Source: Lysinibacillus sp. BPa_S21
Lineage (GTDB): Bacteria; Bacillota; Bacilli; Bacillales_A; Planococcaceae
Assembly (NCBI RefSeq): GCF_023337795.1
Contig: NZ_JALIRS010000006.1
Span: forward strand, 186,001 to 250,000
Reading direction: 5' to 3'
DNA length: 64,000 bases
Position numbers and translations under genes: made by a program. Shown piece after piece: positions 28,084-36,225 of the stretch; position 1 is the first letter of the stretch; each line of letters starts with the position of its first letter. The notes below the pieces were generated by a model that saw nothing but the letters and a program-made list of their open reading frames with translations, was not told the origin of the DNA and did not search any database.

Positions 28084-28108
28084 AATCTAATCTATTGAAC
28101 TTGTTGTA

Positions 28109-28198
28109 TTAATTATTTTTAAATTTAAGTTTGTTAAATAACCCATTAACGAAAGTACTGATAGCTTTTAGTAAAGCAGGAATAGATATTCCATTCAT
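28109..28198 (-). CDS. 29-residue cationic amphipathic peptide
   Basis: ATG 28198 follows AAAGGA at 9 nt spacing and the frame ends TAA at 28111-28109. The peptide begins MNGISIPALLKAISTFVNGL and ends NKLKFKNN. It is about 29 aa, has several Lys and no acidic residue, and its hydrophobic residues are spaced as in an amphipathic helix, like leaderless bacteriocins or phenol-soluble modulins (inference). It lies 37 bp downstream of the 62-aa membrane gene and just before a strong terminator, so it is probably the last gene of the operon. It is short enough to be missed by routine calling. Confidence 0.5.
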   Translation of the reverse strand: MNGISIPALLKAISTFVNGLFNKLKFKNN

Positions 28199-28235
28199 CG
28201 GCACAATTCCTTTACTCTTTTTAGAATTACATATT

Positions 28236-28424
28236 TTAATTAAGATTTTTTTTTTCCAATAATGAAACAATTAATAATAAAACGATAATAAAAACAAAGG
28301 GAATAGAATAAGGGATTTTTGAAATAAAATTAGGGATATCAATTATTTTTAAAAAGGTTAAAAGCGAAAAAAAAGCCATTATGCCTAAAACTCCTGATAA
28401 CATTAGTCTTATTTTTTTAAGCAT
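28236..28424 (-). CDS. Small two-segment membrane protein of the bacteriocin-like operon
   Basis: A 62-aa protein with two hydrophobic segments (about residues 5-25 and 36-57) and basic ends (MLKKIR, LLEKKNLN). It lies 17 bp after the bacteriocin-like precursor gene and has AAAGGA upstream. An immunity or export-helper role is inferred from size, topology and position only. Confidence 0.6.
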   Translation of the reverse strand: MLKKIRLMLSGVLGIMAFFSLLTFLKIIDIPNFISKIPYSIPFVFIIVLLLIVSLLEKKNLN

Positions 28425-28441
28425 AATTTATGTTCCTTTCG

Positions 28442-29215
28442 TTAGTAGTTTCCGTTTGCTTTACCTACGCAATACATAATATCTGCTTCAAATACTAATG
28501 CAGCTCCTACAGCACATGGTACACAAAGTACTGCTGTTGCACAAGCAATTCCACAAACTACTGTTAGTGTTTTATAAACCCAACTTGGAACACCTTGATC
28601 ATCTAAACAATTAAAAAATTTGGATGCCCAACTTGCAGCTTCTGCAGTATCAGGTTTTAAAAATGATAAGATTGAATCTGAATTTTTTTCTTTCTCAGGT
28701 GTAATCATAAAATCTTCTTTTGTTAATTGTACATTTTCTGATTTAGTTAATACTCCATCAGTATAGATTTCTATTTGAGAAGTATAATTTTTATCATCTG
28801 CTACAATTTTTCTTTCGTCATAATTAACAAGTTCTCCTTTGTTATCAAAGATAACTGTAAGGGCCGAAATGTTAAGCGTAGATGCTATGTTTTTGTATTC
28901 TATAGGCATATATAGCACATTATTCTCGCCATTTTGCTTTGATTGTATATCTTTAAAATCTAGTTCACCATTTGACTGTAATTTAATAGTTCCTTGTTTA
29001 ATTAATGTAAGTAATTCTTTCTTTAAATCGTTTGTTTTTTCTTCAGGCATTTCGGAATAATTTTTATTAAAATCCTTAAAAGTTTCAGCTAAACTATTGT
29101 ATTCTTCGGGTATTGATGTCTGTGCTAGAGTTAAAGGAGTAATTGCTGTAGTAACAAATAAAGTGACGATTAGTAAAAAAGATAGAAAAATTTTTCCGAA
29201 CATTCTTTTGTTCAT
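28442..29215 (-). CDS. Secreted two-part precursor, immunity/halocin C8-like bacteriocin fusion
   Basis: A 257-aa protein with an N-terminal signal peptide (basic MNKRMFGK, hydrophobic core, ending TLAQT). A polar domain of about 160 residues follows. Then comes a second cleavage-like AEA-A site before a Cys-rich C-terminal part of about 64 residues beginning SWASKFFNC. That part has six Cys in a C-x17-C-x3-C-x5-C-x2-C-x14-C pattern within a hydrophobic helical stretch (GIACATAVLCVPCAVGAALV). The layout matches proteins annotated as immunity/bacteriocin fusions related to halocin C8, where the N-part gives immunity (family knowledge, moderate certainty). The start 29215 follows AAAGGAGAT. Confidence 0.7.
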   Translation of the reverse strand: MNKRMFGKIFLSFLLIVTLFVTTAITPLTLAQTSIPEEYNSLAETFKDFNKNYSEMPEEKTNDLKKELLTLIKQGTIKLQSNGELDFKDIQSKQNGENNVLYMPIEYKNIASTLNISALTVIFDNKGELVNYDERKIVADDKNYTSQIEIYTDGVLTKSENVQLTKEDFMITPEKEKNSDSILSFLKPDTAEAASWASKFFNCLDDQGVPSWVYKTLTVVCGIACATAVLCVPCAVGAALVFEADIMYCVGKANGNY

Positions 29216-29568
29216 TGCTATCAATCTCCTTTCCATGTTCCTCTTTTTTTTACTTTTCCCCGGGTATGTTAATAACATATCATTAGTTATGAATATTAAG
29301 AAATCAATTTTTGTTGATAATTGAACAAAAATTAAGAAGAGTCAGTAAATTAACTGTTGCTTCCGAGAAATTTGTTTTAATTTTGCTTGTTTTTGTAGTG
29401 TAATAAGTTACTATCTTTCACTTAATCTATATTTTGTGTTCATATCTACATGAAAATAGTTCGCAATTTAAATCATGTTTTCCGCCTTCTTTGCTTTTTA
29501 CCAATCTTTGTCATAAATAGAACAAAAATTGATAAGTTCAAAAAAATATTCATCGACAAAAATTTCGG

Positions 29569-29639
29569 GTGACAAAATCGGCGATCTGTTTCTAAACGTA
29601 GCCGAAGTAATAAGCTATTACTGAAGATCGCTATGTCAC
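29569..29639. other. Structured 71-nt element with three nested stems
   Basis: GTGACA/TGTCAC (29569-29574, 29634-29639), GCGATCT/AGATCGC (29581-29587, 29625-29631) and AGTAATA-AGC-TATTACT (29606-29622). It lies in a 680-bp gap between the bacteriocin-like operon and the methyltransferase. The rest of 29216-29680 shows no gene. Confidence 0.5.
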
Positions 29640-29682
29640 ATATATTAACAAAAACTCTTTGATTAAGGCTGCTTTCGTATAG

Positions 29683-29832
29683 ATTGTTACTCTGAAAATA
29701 CGGATTGTTTATGAAAAAGGCGGAGAATTACAAAGAGCAAATCAACTAGTTAAGGCAATGAAACAAGATCTATATAAGGAAATTACCCAAGTTTCGATTC
29801 GCGAAAAAATCAGCCTAGAAAAGCAAATATGA
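29683..29832 (+). pseudogene. Fragment of a coding sequence, family not recognised
   Basis: A 49-codon frame without start codon reads a normal-looking protein end (RIVYEKGGELQRANQLVKAM, then KQDLYKEITQVSIREKISLE) and stops at TGA 29830. It looks like the 3' remnant of a lost gene. No upstream part was found. Confidence 0.35.
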
Positions 29833-29901
29833 AATTTAAAATCCTAAAGGTGGTTTGTCGTTATATTAACTAAATATCGCTCCAATACATATATTCCGGA
29901 A

Positions 29902-30453
29902 TTGGTGAAGGCTAGTAAAATGTTAGCTCAAAGACATAATTTCGAGTTTTCATGTTCAGATAAGGCCGGAAGATTGTTGTCAGTGCTTGTTGGTCAAATC
30001 ATGCATGGGAAAATTCTTGAAGTTGGGACTGGCTACGGTGTAGGCAGTGCTTGGATTCTTTCTACCATTGCACCAAATGTAAAGTTTGTTTCAGTGGATC
30101 ATGAGAAGGAAAAAATCGATGCTACTGCTCAAACAATTTGTCATCAGCAGGCAGAATTTTTAGTTGGTGACTGGAAAGAAGTGATAGCAAATGGTCCTTT
30201 TCAATTTATTTTTGCTGATGCAGCAGCTGCTAAAACGATTGAATGTGTACAACTATTAGAAGCATTAGCTGTTAGAGGTATGTTATTAATGGACGATTTT
30301 ACGCCTGAAGAACTTTTTCCTGAGGAATGGAGAGGGAAACCTGATAAGGTCAGGGACTTTTGGTTAAATCATAAAGAATTAAGAGCTACAGAAATTTACT
30401 TAACAGCAACATCCTCGGCTATCCTCGCAACTAAGCTGAAAGGAAAAGAATAA
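29902..30453 (+). CDS. SAM-dependent O-methyltransferase
   Basis: A class I methyltransferase of about 183 aa, with motif I ILEVGTGYGVGSAWIL and motif II near FVSVDHEKEKID, similar to bacterial YrrM/CaiE-like O-methyltransferases. The start is unclear. TTG 29902 has no site, whereas AAAGGTGG at 29846-29853 points to a start near 29860-29863 where the in-frame codons are GTT/ATA. The frame is open back to 29848, so the true N-terminus may be about 13 residues longer with an unusual start. It is followed 58 bp later by a bicupin gene. The substrate is unknown. Confidence 0.8.
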   Translation: MVKASKMLAQRHNFEFSCSDKAGRLLSVLVGQIMHGKILEVGTGYGVGSAWILSTIAPNVKFVSVDHEKEKIDATAQTICHQQAEFLVGDWKEVIANGPFQFIFADAAAAKTIECVQLLEALAVRGMLLMDDFTPEELFPEEWRGKPDKVRDFWLNHKELRATEIYLTATSSAILATKLKGKE

Positions 30454-30511
30454 TCCTAGTTAAGGTACCATACATATTGAAATGACGATTTCTTTATGAA
30501 GAGGTGACGCA

Positions 30512-31696
30512 TTGGAGAACATGCCAGAGGGCTATTCTTATGTTCCGCAGCCTATTCGGAAAGATGGGGCAGGATGGGTGGATAAAGGGCCGAGAGATAT
30601 TGTGAGGGATCTGGAGAATCCCGATTTGCTTGTCCCTCCAAAAACAGATGCTGGACTTGTGCCAAATTTAAAATTTTCTTTTTCTGATACACATATGGTT
30701 TTAAAACATGGAGGGTGGTCTCGAGAAATTACTGCTCGTGATCTGCCAATTGCTACGACATTGGCAGGTGTCAATATGAGTTTGACACCGGGAGGAGTAC
30801 GGGAGTTGCATTGGCATCAACAGGCGGAATGGTCGTATATGCTCCTTGGTCATGCACGCATTACAGCAGTCGATCAAAATGGGCGAAATTTTATTGCCGA
30901 TGTAGGACCGGGGGATTTATGGTATTTCCCACCTGGAATCCCTCATTCCATACAAGGTCTTGAAGACGGTTGTGAATTTTTGCTAGTGTTTGACGATGGG
31001 CATTTCTCAGATCTTAGTACATTTTCAATATCTGATTGGTTTGCTCATACTCCAAAAGATGTGCTGTCTTCTAATTTTGGTGTGCCAATAAGTGCCTTTC
31101 AACATATCCCGAATGAACAGGTCTATATATATCAAGATAAAGTACCAGGACCTCTAAATCTACAAAAAGTACAATCCCCATACGGAACAATCCCTCAAAC
31201 TTTCAAACATCGTTTGCTTGCACAGACACCTATTGAAACACCTGGTGGTAGTGTTCGAATTGTGGATTCGACAAACTTTCCTATTTCTAAAAATATTGCA
31301 GCAGCACTTGTCGAGATCAATCCTGGCGCAATGAGAGAGCTGCATTGGCACCCGAATAATGACGAATGGCAATATTACATTCAAGGAAAAGGGCGTATGA
31401 CAGTATTTGCAGCGAATGGTGTGGCGAGAACATTCGATTATCGTGCAGGGGATGTTGGCTACGTGCCATTTGCAAATGGTCACTACATTGAGAATACCGG
31501 GACTGAGACATTATGGTTCCTTGAAATGTTTAAAAGTGATAGATTTCAGGATGTTTCATTACATCAATGGATGGCTCTTACTCCATCTGAACTAGTACAA
31601 AGCAATTTAAATATTGGCCCTGATCTTCTTCATGTACTAAGGAAGGAAAAGTGGCCGGTCGTGAAATATCCTGGTTTTTCGTATTATCCAAAGTGA
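30512..31696 (+). CDS. Bicupin, oxalate decarboxylase family
   Basis: A 394-aa protein with two cupin domains. All Mn ligands of B. subtilis OxdC are present with an offset of five: His100, His102, Glu106, His145 in domain 1 and His278, His280, Glu285, His324 in domain 2; Glu338 also matches OxdC Glu333. The lid loop that carries the catalytic Glu162 (SENST) in OxdC reads SDLST at 166-170, so Asp replaces Glu. Oxalate decarboxylation to formate and CO2 is likely, but the lid change could shift activity toward oxidation. The TTG start follows GAGGTGA. There is no signal peptide. Confidence 0.88.
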   Translation: MENMPEGYSYVPQPIRKDGAGWVDKGPRDIVRDLENPDLLVPPKTDAGLVPNLKFSFSDTHMVLKHGGWSREITARDLPIATTLAGVNMSLTPGGVRELHWHQQAEWSYMLLGHARITAVDQNGRNFIADVGPGDLWYFPPGIPHSIQGLEDGCEFLLVFDDGHFSDLSTFSISDWFAHTPKDVLSSNFGVPISAFQHIPNEQVYIYQDKVPGPLNLQKVQSPYGTIPQTFKHRLLAQTPIETPGGSVRIVDSTNFPISKNIAAALVEINPGAMRELHWHPNNDEWQYYIQGKGRMTVFAANGVARTFDYRAGDVGYVPFANGHYIENTGTETLWFLEMFKSDRFQDVSLHQWMALTPSELVQSNLNIGPDLLHVLRKEKWPVVKYPGFSYYPK

Positions 31697-31706
31697 GCAT
31701 ATAGAA

Positions 31707-31734
31707 AAGCAGGTGAGATTTTTCCCACCTGCTT
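31707..31734. terminator. Bidirectional terminator
   Basis: AAGCAGGTG (31707-31715) with CACCTGCTT (31726-31734) lies between the convergent bicupin and MFS genes. Confidence 0.85.
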
Positions 31735-31737
31735 ATT

Positions 31738-32889
31738 TTAATATTGATATTTATTTCTAGTAGTAAGCAGTATACCGATTGCTGGAACTGTACAAATAAG
31801 CATTGCTGCAAATGATAGTCCAGGTGAAATCTCGTATAAATAGCCACCTAAAAAAGTAAGGATTGCTGTACTCAATCCCATTGCTAATGCAGAGTAAAGG
31901 CCTTGTGCATTTGGAATTTGCTCCTTCGGCAATGTTTTTGTTAAATAGCTGATAAAAGCGTAATGCGCAAGAGCAAAAGATAATGCATGTAATGTTTGAG
32001 AAGCGATAAATACCCAGACATTTGGGAATAAGTAAATGAGTAGCCAGCGTAATGATGAACCACTTGCTGCTAAAAGTAATAAAGAAGATGAGCGCCATTT
32101 TTTAAATAGTGTATCAGCCTTCATAAAATATAAAATTTCGCAAATAACGGCGATGTTAATAATCATTCCCATATAGAACGGATCAACATGTAAATCACCT
32201 AAATATATATAGCCATAGCTGTAATAAGAAGCATGCGCACCTTGGAGCAGAATAACGACTAATAAAACAATAGGGAAGCCTTTAATTGTCCATAGTGTTT
32301 TCATCGACAATGATTTTGCACGTTGTTCTTTCGTCGGTACAACGAGTAATTCTTTTGGTGTAGCCATTTGTTGCATCAACAGCATACCAATCAGACCGAC
32401 CACCATGCTCCAAAAGATGATGTCATTGCCAAGTGCACCTGTCAGCATACTAATGATTAATACTGCAATGACAAAGCCAAGGGAACCATAGGAGCGGCTT
32501 TTACCATAGTGTACATTTCCATGCTGTACGAGCGTTGCAGCACTACTTTCAACGGCAGGGAGCAGAGCTGGATAAAAAACGCTAAATAAAAGGGTAACGA
32601 TAAGAAGCGAGATAAAGCTCGTGCTTGGTATGTAAAGTAAAGTTGTGATTAGGGCACCTATTGCCAGAACGCTAGTAAGTCTTTTATTATTCACATATTT
32701 TGCAAGCGTCGGGAAGAAAAATAGATTTGATGTTGCTCGTGCTAAAAGACCACAGCCCATTACGACGCTAGCCTCTGAAACTGTAAGATGTTTGGCATCT
32801 ACAAGCCAACCAGTCCAATAAGGTAAGAAAATCCCCCATGTAAAGAAAAATGCAAAGAAATTTTGAGAAAGCCATCGTTGATTGTTCAT
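31738..32889 (-). CDS. MFS transporter, HcaT/LacY-like (MFS_1_like)
   Basis: A 383-aa inner-membrane symporter with about 12 segments. The N-terminal FFFTWGIFLPYWTGWLVD and the later EILYFMKADTLFKKW resemble the 3-phenylpropionate/nucleoside:H+ symporter group. The ATG is at 32889. It is divergent from a YeiL-like regulator, with a CRP/FNR-type palindrome between them, so co-regulation is likely. In enterobacteria yeiL neighbours nucleoside genes, which would fit a nucleoside substrate (inference). Confidence 0.87.
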   Translation of the reverse strand: MNNQRWLSQNFFAFFFTWGIFLPYWTGWLVDAKHLTVSEASVVMGCGLLARATSNLFFFPTLAKYVNNKRLTSVLAIGALITTLLYIPSTSFISLLIVTLLFSVFYPALLPAVESSAATLVQHGNVHYGKSRSYGSLGFVIAVLIISMLTGALGNDIIFWSMVVGLIGMLLMQQMATPKELLVVPTKEQRAKSLSMKTLWTIKGFPIVLLVVILLQGAHASYYSYGYIYLGDLHVDPFYMGMIINIAVICEILYFMKADTLFKKWRSSSLLLLAASGSSLRWLLIYLFPNVWVFIASQTLHALSFALAHYAFISYLTKTLPKEQIPNAQGLYSALAMGLSTAILTFLGGYLYEISPGLSFAAMLICTVPAIGILLTTRNKYQY

Positions 32890-32947
32890 AAATTTTCCGT
32901 ACCTCCAATTTAACTAAGTTGAATAATAACATGTTCATCGTTACAAT

Positions 32948-32967
32948 AATGTGAGATATCTCACATT
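32948..32967. promoter_or_regulatory. CRP/FNR-type palindrome TGTGA-N6-TCACA
   Basis: A perfect 20-bp palindrome whose core is TGTGA-GATATC-TCACA, the classical CRP consensus. It ends 20 bp before the start of the YeiL-like regulator and lies 58 bp upstream of the MFS start. It is probably the regulator's own operator. Confidence 0.7.
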
Positions 32968-32987
32968 TTTTGGAGGAGAGAATAAAA

Positions 32988-33650
32988 ATGCATATACTGA
33001 CAGCTGAGGAACGTTCATACTATCTCGATAAATATCCAATTGATGATTTTTTCTCATTTGATATAGCTCCATTTTTGGAAGTATGTAAGTTTGACAAAGG
33101 CGAATGGATTTTTCAAGAAGGGTCATTTCCAGATACGCTATACTACATGATCGAAGGAAAGGCGAAGCTTTACATGACACATAAGAATGGCAAGGTCTCG
33201 CTTATCGATTACTTGAAGGCACCACTTTTTATGGGAGAAATTGAGTTGCTTAATGAGGCAAGATATACGAAGGGGATTCAGACTGTAACCGAGACGATTT
33301 GTTTTTCGATTACACAATCTTGCAAAGAAAAGTTACTCACGGATGTACTATTTTTACGTAAACTTTGTGTGTTTTTAGGGGAAAAGGCGTTCAAAATGAC
33401 GTCGAAATATACTCAAAATCAAGCATTTCCACTTGAAAATCGACTTGCTGCATTTATTCAATTTTCGTCAGATCAAGGAGTCTATAAAGAAAAGCATACT
33501 GAAATCTGTGAATATTTAGGAGTTTCCTATCGGCATTTATTATATGTACTTGCACAGTTTTGCGAAGAAAAAATTTTGGAGAAAAGAAAAAATGGCTACC
33601 ACATTATTAATGAAAAGCGTCTTTCCGAATTAGCACAGGAGATACAGTGA
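32988..33650 (+). CDS. Crp/Fnr family regulator, YeiL-like
   Basis: A 220-aa regulator. It has a cyclic-nucleotide-binding-type beta-barrel (WIFQEGSFPDTLYYMIEGKA) and a C-terminal helix-turn-helix (EICEYLGVSYRHLLYVLAQF). The fold and order match E. coli YeiL. It carries few Cys, so a Fe-S FNR sensor is not evident. The start ATG 32988 is set by GGAGGAGAG; the TTG at 32970 overlaps that site. It likely acts on the palindrome at 32948. Confidence 0.88.
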   Translation: MHILTAEERSYYLDKYPIDDFFSFDIAPFLEVCKFDKGEWIFQEGSFPDTLYYMIEGKAKLYMTHKNGKVSLIDYLKAPLFMGEIELLNEARYTKGIQTVTETICFSITQSCKEKLLTDVLFLRKLCVFLGEKAFKMTSKYTQNQAFPLENRLAAFIQFSSDQGVYKEKHTEICEYLGVSYRHLLYVLAQFCEEKILEKRKNGYHIINEKRLSELAQEIQ

Positions 33651-33825
33651 GGAAAGGATGTAGTAGCTCTTTTGACAGTCAACCTTTATAGATGGTATTA
33701 TTTACTAGCGTTTGCTAAAAAAGTTTTAAATGAAATGAATAAAAACAGTGAAATTAATTATTTGATGCTATGGCAAAATAAAGACATGCCATAACAAGTG
33801 TATTATTTTAAAAGGGTGGACTTAA

Positions 33826-34494
33826 ATGAGTAATAATCATACAATACTAAATTTTTCGAAGACCGATAAAGTTATAATGTGGCTTGGTTTCCCACTTATC
33901 GGTTTAGTGCTAGGGTGGTTTCTTCCGAGTATTGCTAAATGGGCTAGTACTTTACCGTGGGTACCTTTTCAGGGACCTTTAAATTTAATTGCATCTTATA
34001 ATGGAGCATGGGTAGGTTTTGCTACAATGGCCCTTGGTTTGGTTGCGGGAATTGCATTAACTTTTTTGTCTTTTCATGAAAGTTTAGAAATGATAATAGA
34101 CGATGAGAAAATTATTTTTAAACTTAGAAATGATGAAATGAACTTTAAAAAGAAAGATATATCACTTGTTTTTATGGATGGAAAGCAAATAGTATTATTA
34201 GGCAATGATGAGAAAGAACTTTTCCGATATAAACAAGAGCTGAATAAAAATACAGTGGCTGCGGCATTTTTAAACCATGATTATCTTTGGAGTGATAGTG
34301 AGCCATTTCATGAAGATTTTAAAAAATGGGTAGTAGATTGTCCCGATCTATCACCGGCTGCGAATGCTCTATTTAAAGCAAGGAAAATAGCTATTGAAGA
34401 TGGCGAAGATGAAGAAGTATTTCAGTTAGCTAAAGAGCTTTGGAAACTAAGAGTATCAGTAAAAGAAATAAAGAAGAGCCAATATTATCGATAA
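33826..34494 (+). CDS. YqeB family membrane protein
   Basis: A 222-aa protein with two N-terminal membrane segments (VIMWLGFPLIGLVLGWFLP and WVGFATMALGLVAGIALTFL) and a cytoplasmic PH-like domain, matching B. subtilis YqeB. The function is unknown. The ATG follows AAAGGGTGG. Word array 2 begins 62 bp after its stop. Confidence 0.82.
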   Translation: MSNNHTILNFSKTDKVIMWLGFPLIGLVLGWFLPSIAKWASTLPWVPFQGPLNLIASYNGAWVGFATMALGLVAGIALTFLSFHESLEMIIDDEKIIFKLRNDEMNFKKKDISLVFMDGKQIVLLGNDEKELFRYKQELNKNTVAAAFLNHDYLWSDSEPFHEDFKKWVVDCPDLSPAANALFKARKIAIEDGEDEEVFQLAKELWKLRVSVKEIKKSQYYR

Positions 34495-34555
34495 TAGAAA
34501 AAAAGTAAAGATTTGAAAAACAAGTTATGCCGAAGAAAGCTTGCAACGTCAGTTA

Positions 34556-35271
34556 CGACGGATACAACACCCAGAACGACGGAAAGAAGAGTCAAAGCGA
34601 CGGATAAAACAGTCGAAGTGACGGAAAGATTGGGCGGAGCGACGGAACGGACATAAAGCGACGGATACAGCTGCAAGAACGACGGAAAGAATAGTCAAAG
34701 CGACGGATAAAACAGTCGAAGTGACGGAAAGATTGGGCGGAGCGACGGAACGGACATGAAGCGACGGATACAGCAGCAAGAACGACGGAGCGAAGAGTCA
34801 AAGTGACGGATAAAACAGTCGAAGTGACGGAAAGATTGGCCAGAGCGACGGAACGGACATGAAGCGACGGATACAACACCCAGAACGACGGAAAGAAGAG
34901 TCAAAGCGACGGATAAAACAGTCGAAGTGACGGAAAGATTGGCCAGAGCGACGGAACGGACATGAAGCGACGGATATAACACCCAGAACGACGGAAAGAA
35001 GAGTCAAAGTGACGGATAAAACAATCGAAGTGACGGAAAGATTGGCCAGAGCGACGGAACTGACATGAAGCGACGGATATAACACCCAGAACGACGGAAA
35101 GAAGAGTCAAAGTGACGGATAAAAGAAGTGACGGAAAGATTGGCCAGAGCGACGGAACGGACATGAAGCGACGGATACAGCAGCAAGAACGACGGAACGA
35201 AGAGTCAAAGTGACGGATAAAACAATCGAAGTGACGGAAAGATTGGCCAGAGCGACGGAACTGATACGAAG
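34556..35271 (+). repeat. CGACGGA word array 2 (35 units in seven 103-bp repeats)
   Basis: Thirty-five units each start with CGACGGA or TGACGGA. They are ordered in a five-unit set with tails of 14, 14, 14, 14 and 12 nt (21+21+21+21+19 = 103 bp), repeated seven times. One set has a 5-nt deletion near 35122. Differences between sets concern few positions (for example TACAACACCC, TATAACACCC, TACAGCAGC tails), and the pattern of variants suggests duplication of pairs of sets. The frames open across it on the minus strand are by-products of the period. It follows the yqeB-like gene. Confidence 0.97.
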
Positions 35272-35637
35272 CAGAAGTCTCTTCCCTCTATAGAAGATGA
35301 GACGAATTTGGATTTAAGTTATTTTTCAGCGGGTGTTAAACATCCGCTGAAATATCTATGCGACAGCAACAACAACACACGTCTGAATGACTAACATCAC
35401 GTTGACACAAAGCCTCTGACGCCATTATGCAGAGATATAATTGATGTAAGCTACTATCTCCTAACAATTCCAATTTCTTATAATATATTTAAATTCTCCG
35501 TTTTTACTCCTTTTCAATTACACCAACCTAAAACATTGCGAAGAACAAGTTAAAAGTAATTTTTTGCATACAGATAGTGGCAAAATAAAAGGGCAAATGA
35601 CTAGAGACCCTTTGCTGAAGAAGTAAGGAAATGTATC
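35272..35637. other. Gap with one hairpin
   Basis: No gene is supported here. TTTCAGCGGGTG (35324-35335) with CATCCGCTGAAA (35341-35352) forms a stem without T tract. The rest is AT-rich and unassigned. Confidence 0.5.
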
Positions 35638-35943
35638 TTAGGTTTGGTCAGTCCTAACCTTATTATATTCATTTTTTTTAACCAACCAGCGTGCAATCTC
35701 TTTGCCTCTATGGTAGAAGTTAATCTCATTGATTCTTTGTTTTTGTATGGATGTATCTAGGGTTTCTTCTGTAACACCAAAAGGTATAACTCCTATACAT
35801 TGGTGTTGGTCAGGTGGAGATTTTTTGTGTTTTGCCTTTGTTTCAATATGAGCCTTTGCAGATTTTTGTGCATTTTGAAATGGACAAGCAAGTAAGTCTC
35901 CTTGTACCAATGTTGTGCTAGGTGAAAAACCATTACCTTTCAT
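35638..35943 (-). CDS. Hypothetical protein, 101 aa
   Basis: A basic, soluble protein with a Lys/His-rich middle (AHIETKAKHKKSPPDQHQ) and a C-terminal half with INFYHRGKEIARWLVKK. The ATG follows AAAGGGGG at 9 nt, a strong site, so it is likely real. No family was recognised, and it stands alone. Confidence 0.6.
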   Translation of the reverse strand: MKGNGFSPSTTLVQGDLLACPFQNAQKSAKAHIETKAKHKKSPPDQHQCIGVIPFGVTEETLDTSIQKQRINEINFYHRGKEIARWLVKKNEYNKVRTDQT

Positions 35944-36225
35944 TCAACATGCCCCCTTTGTCGATAGTTTTATTGTACAAGACATGCAGTCGGAAAAGTC
36001 TGGATTTACAAGGCTTTAACGAAAACTTAAAGGTTAGTCATTAAATTCGAAAGATGTAAACGCATTCATGCCATACGCGAATAGAAATCATAGAAAACTT
36101 GTATAATTTCGAGAGAAAAACACGTACTCAAACTATTGTGAATTTTCCTAACACAACGTATTATTGTAATTAGATTTAACGTGAAGGACTTCACAAAGTC
36201 ACGTAATCGTGAGGAGGAATTTTTA

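Noticed and set aside
34485..35186. Seven overlapping minus-strand frames of 60-95 residues across array 2
   Set aside because: All are shifted copies of one another created by the 103-bp unit; none has a start signal.
36179..36203. Lysine riboswitch ahead of ddh
   Set aside because: The leader is far too short; only a small ACGTGA...TCACGT dyad is present.
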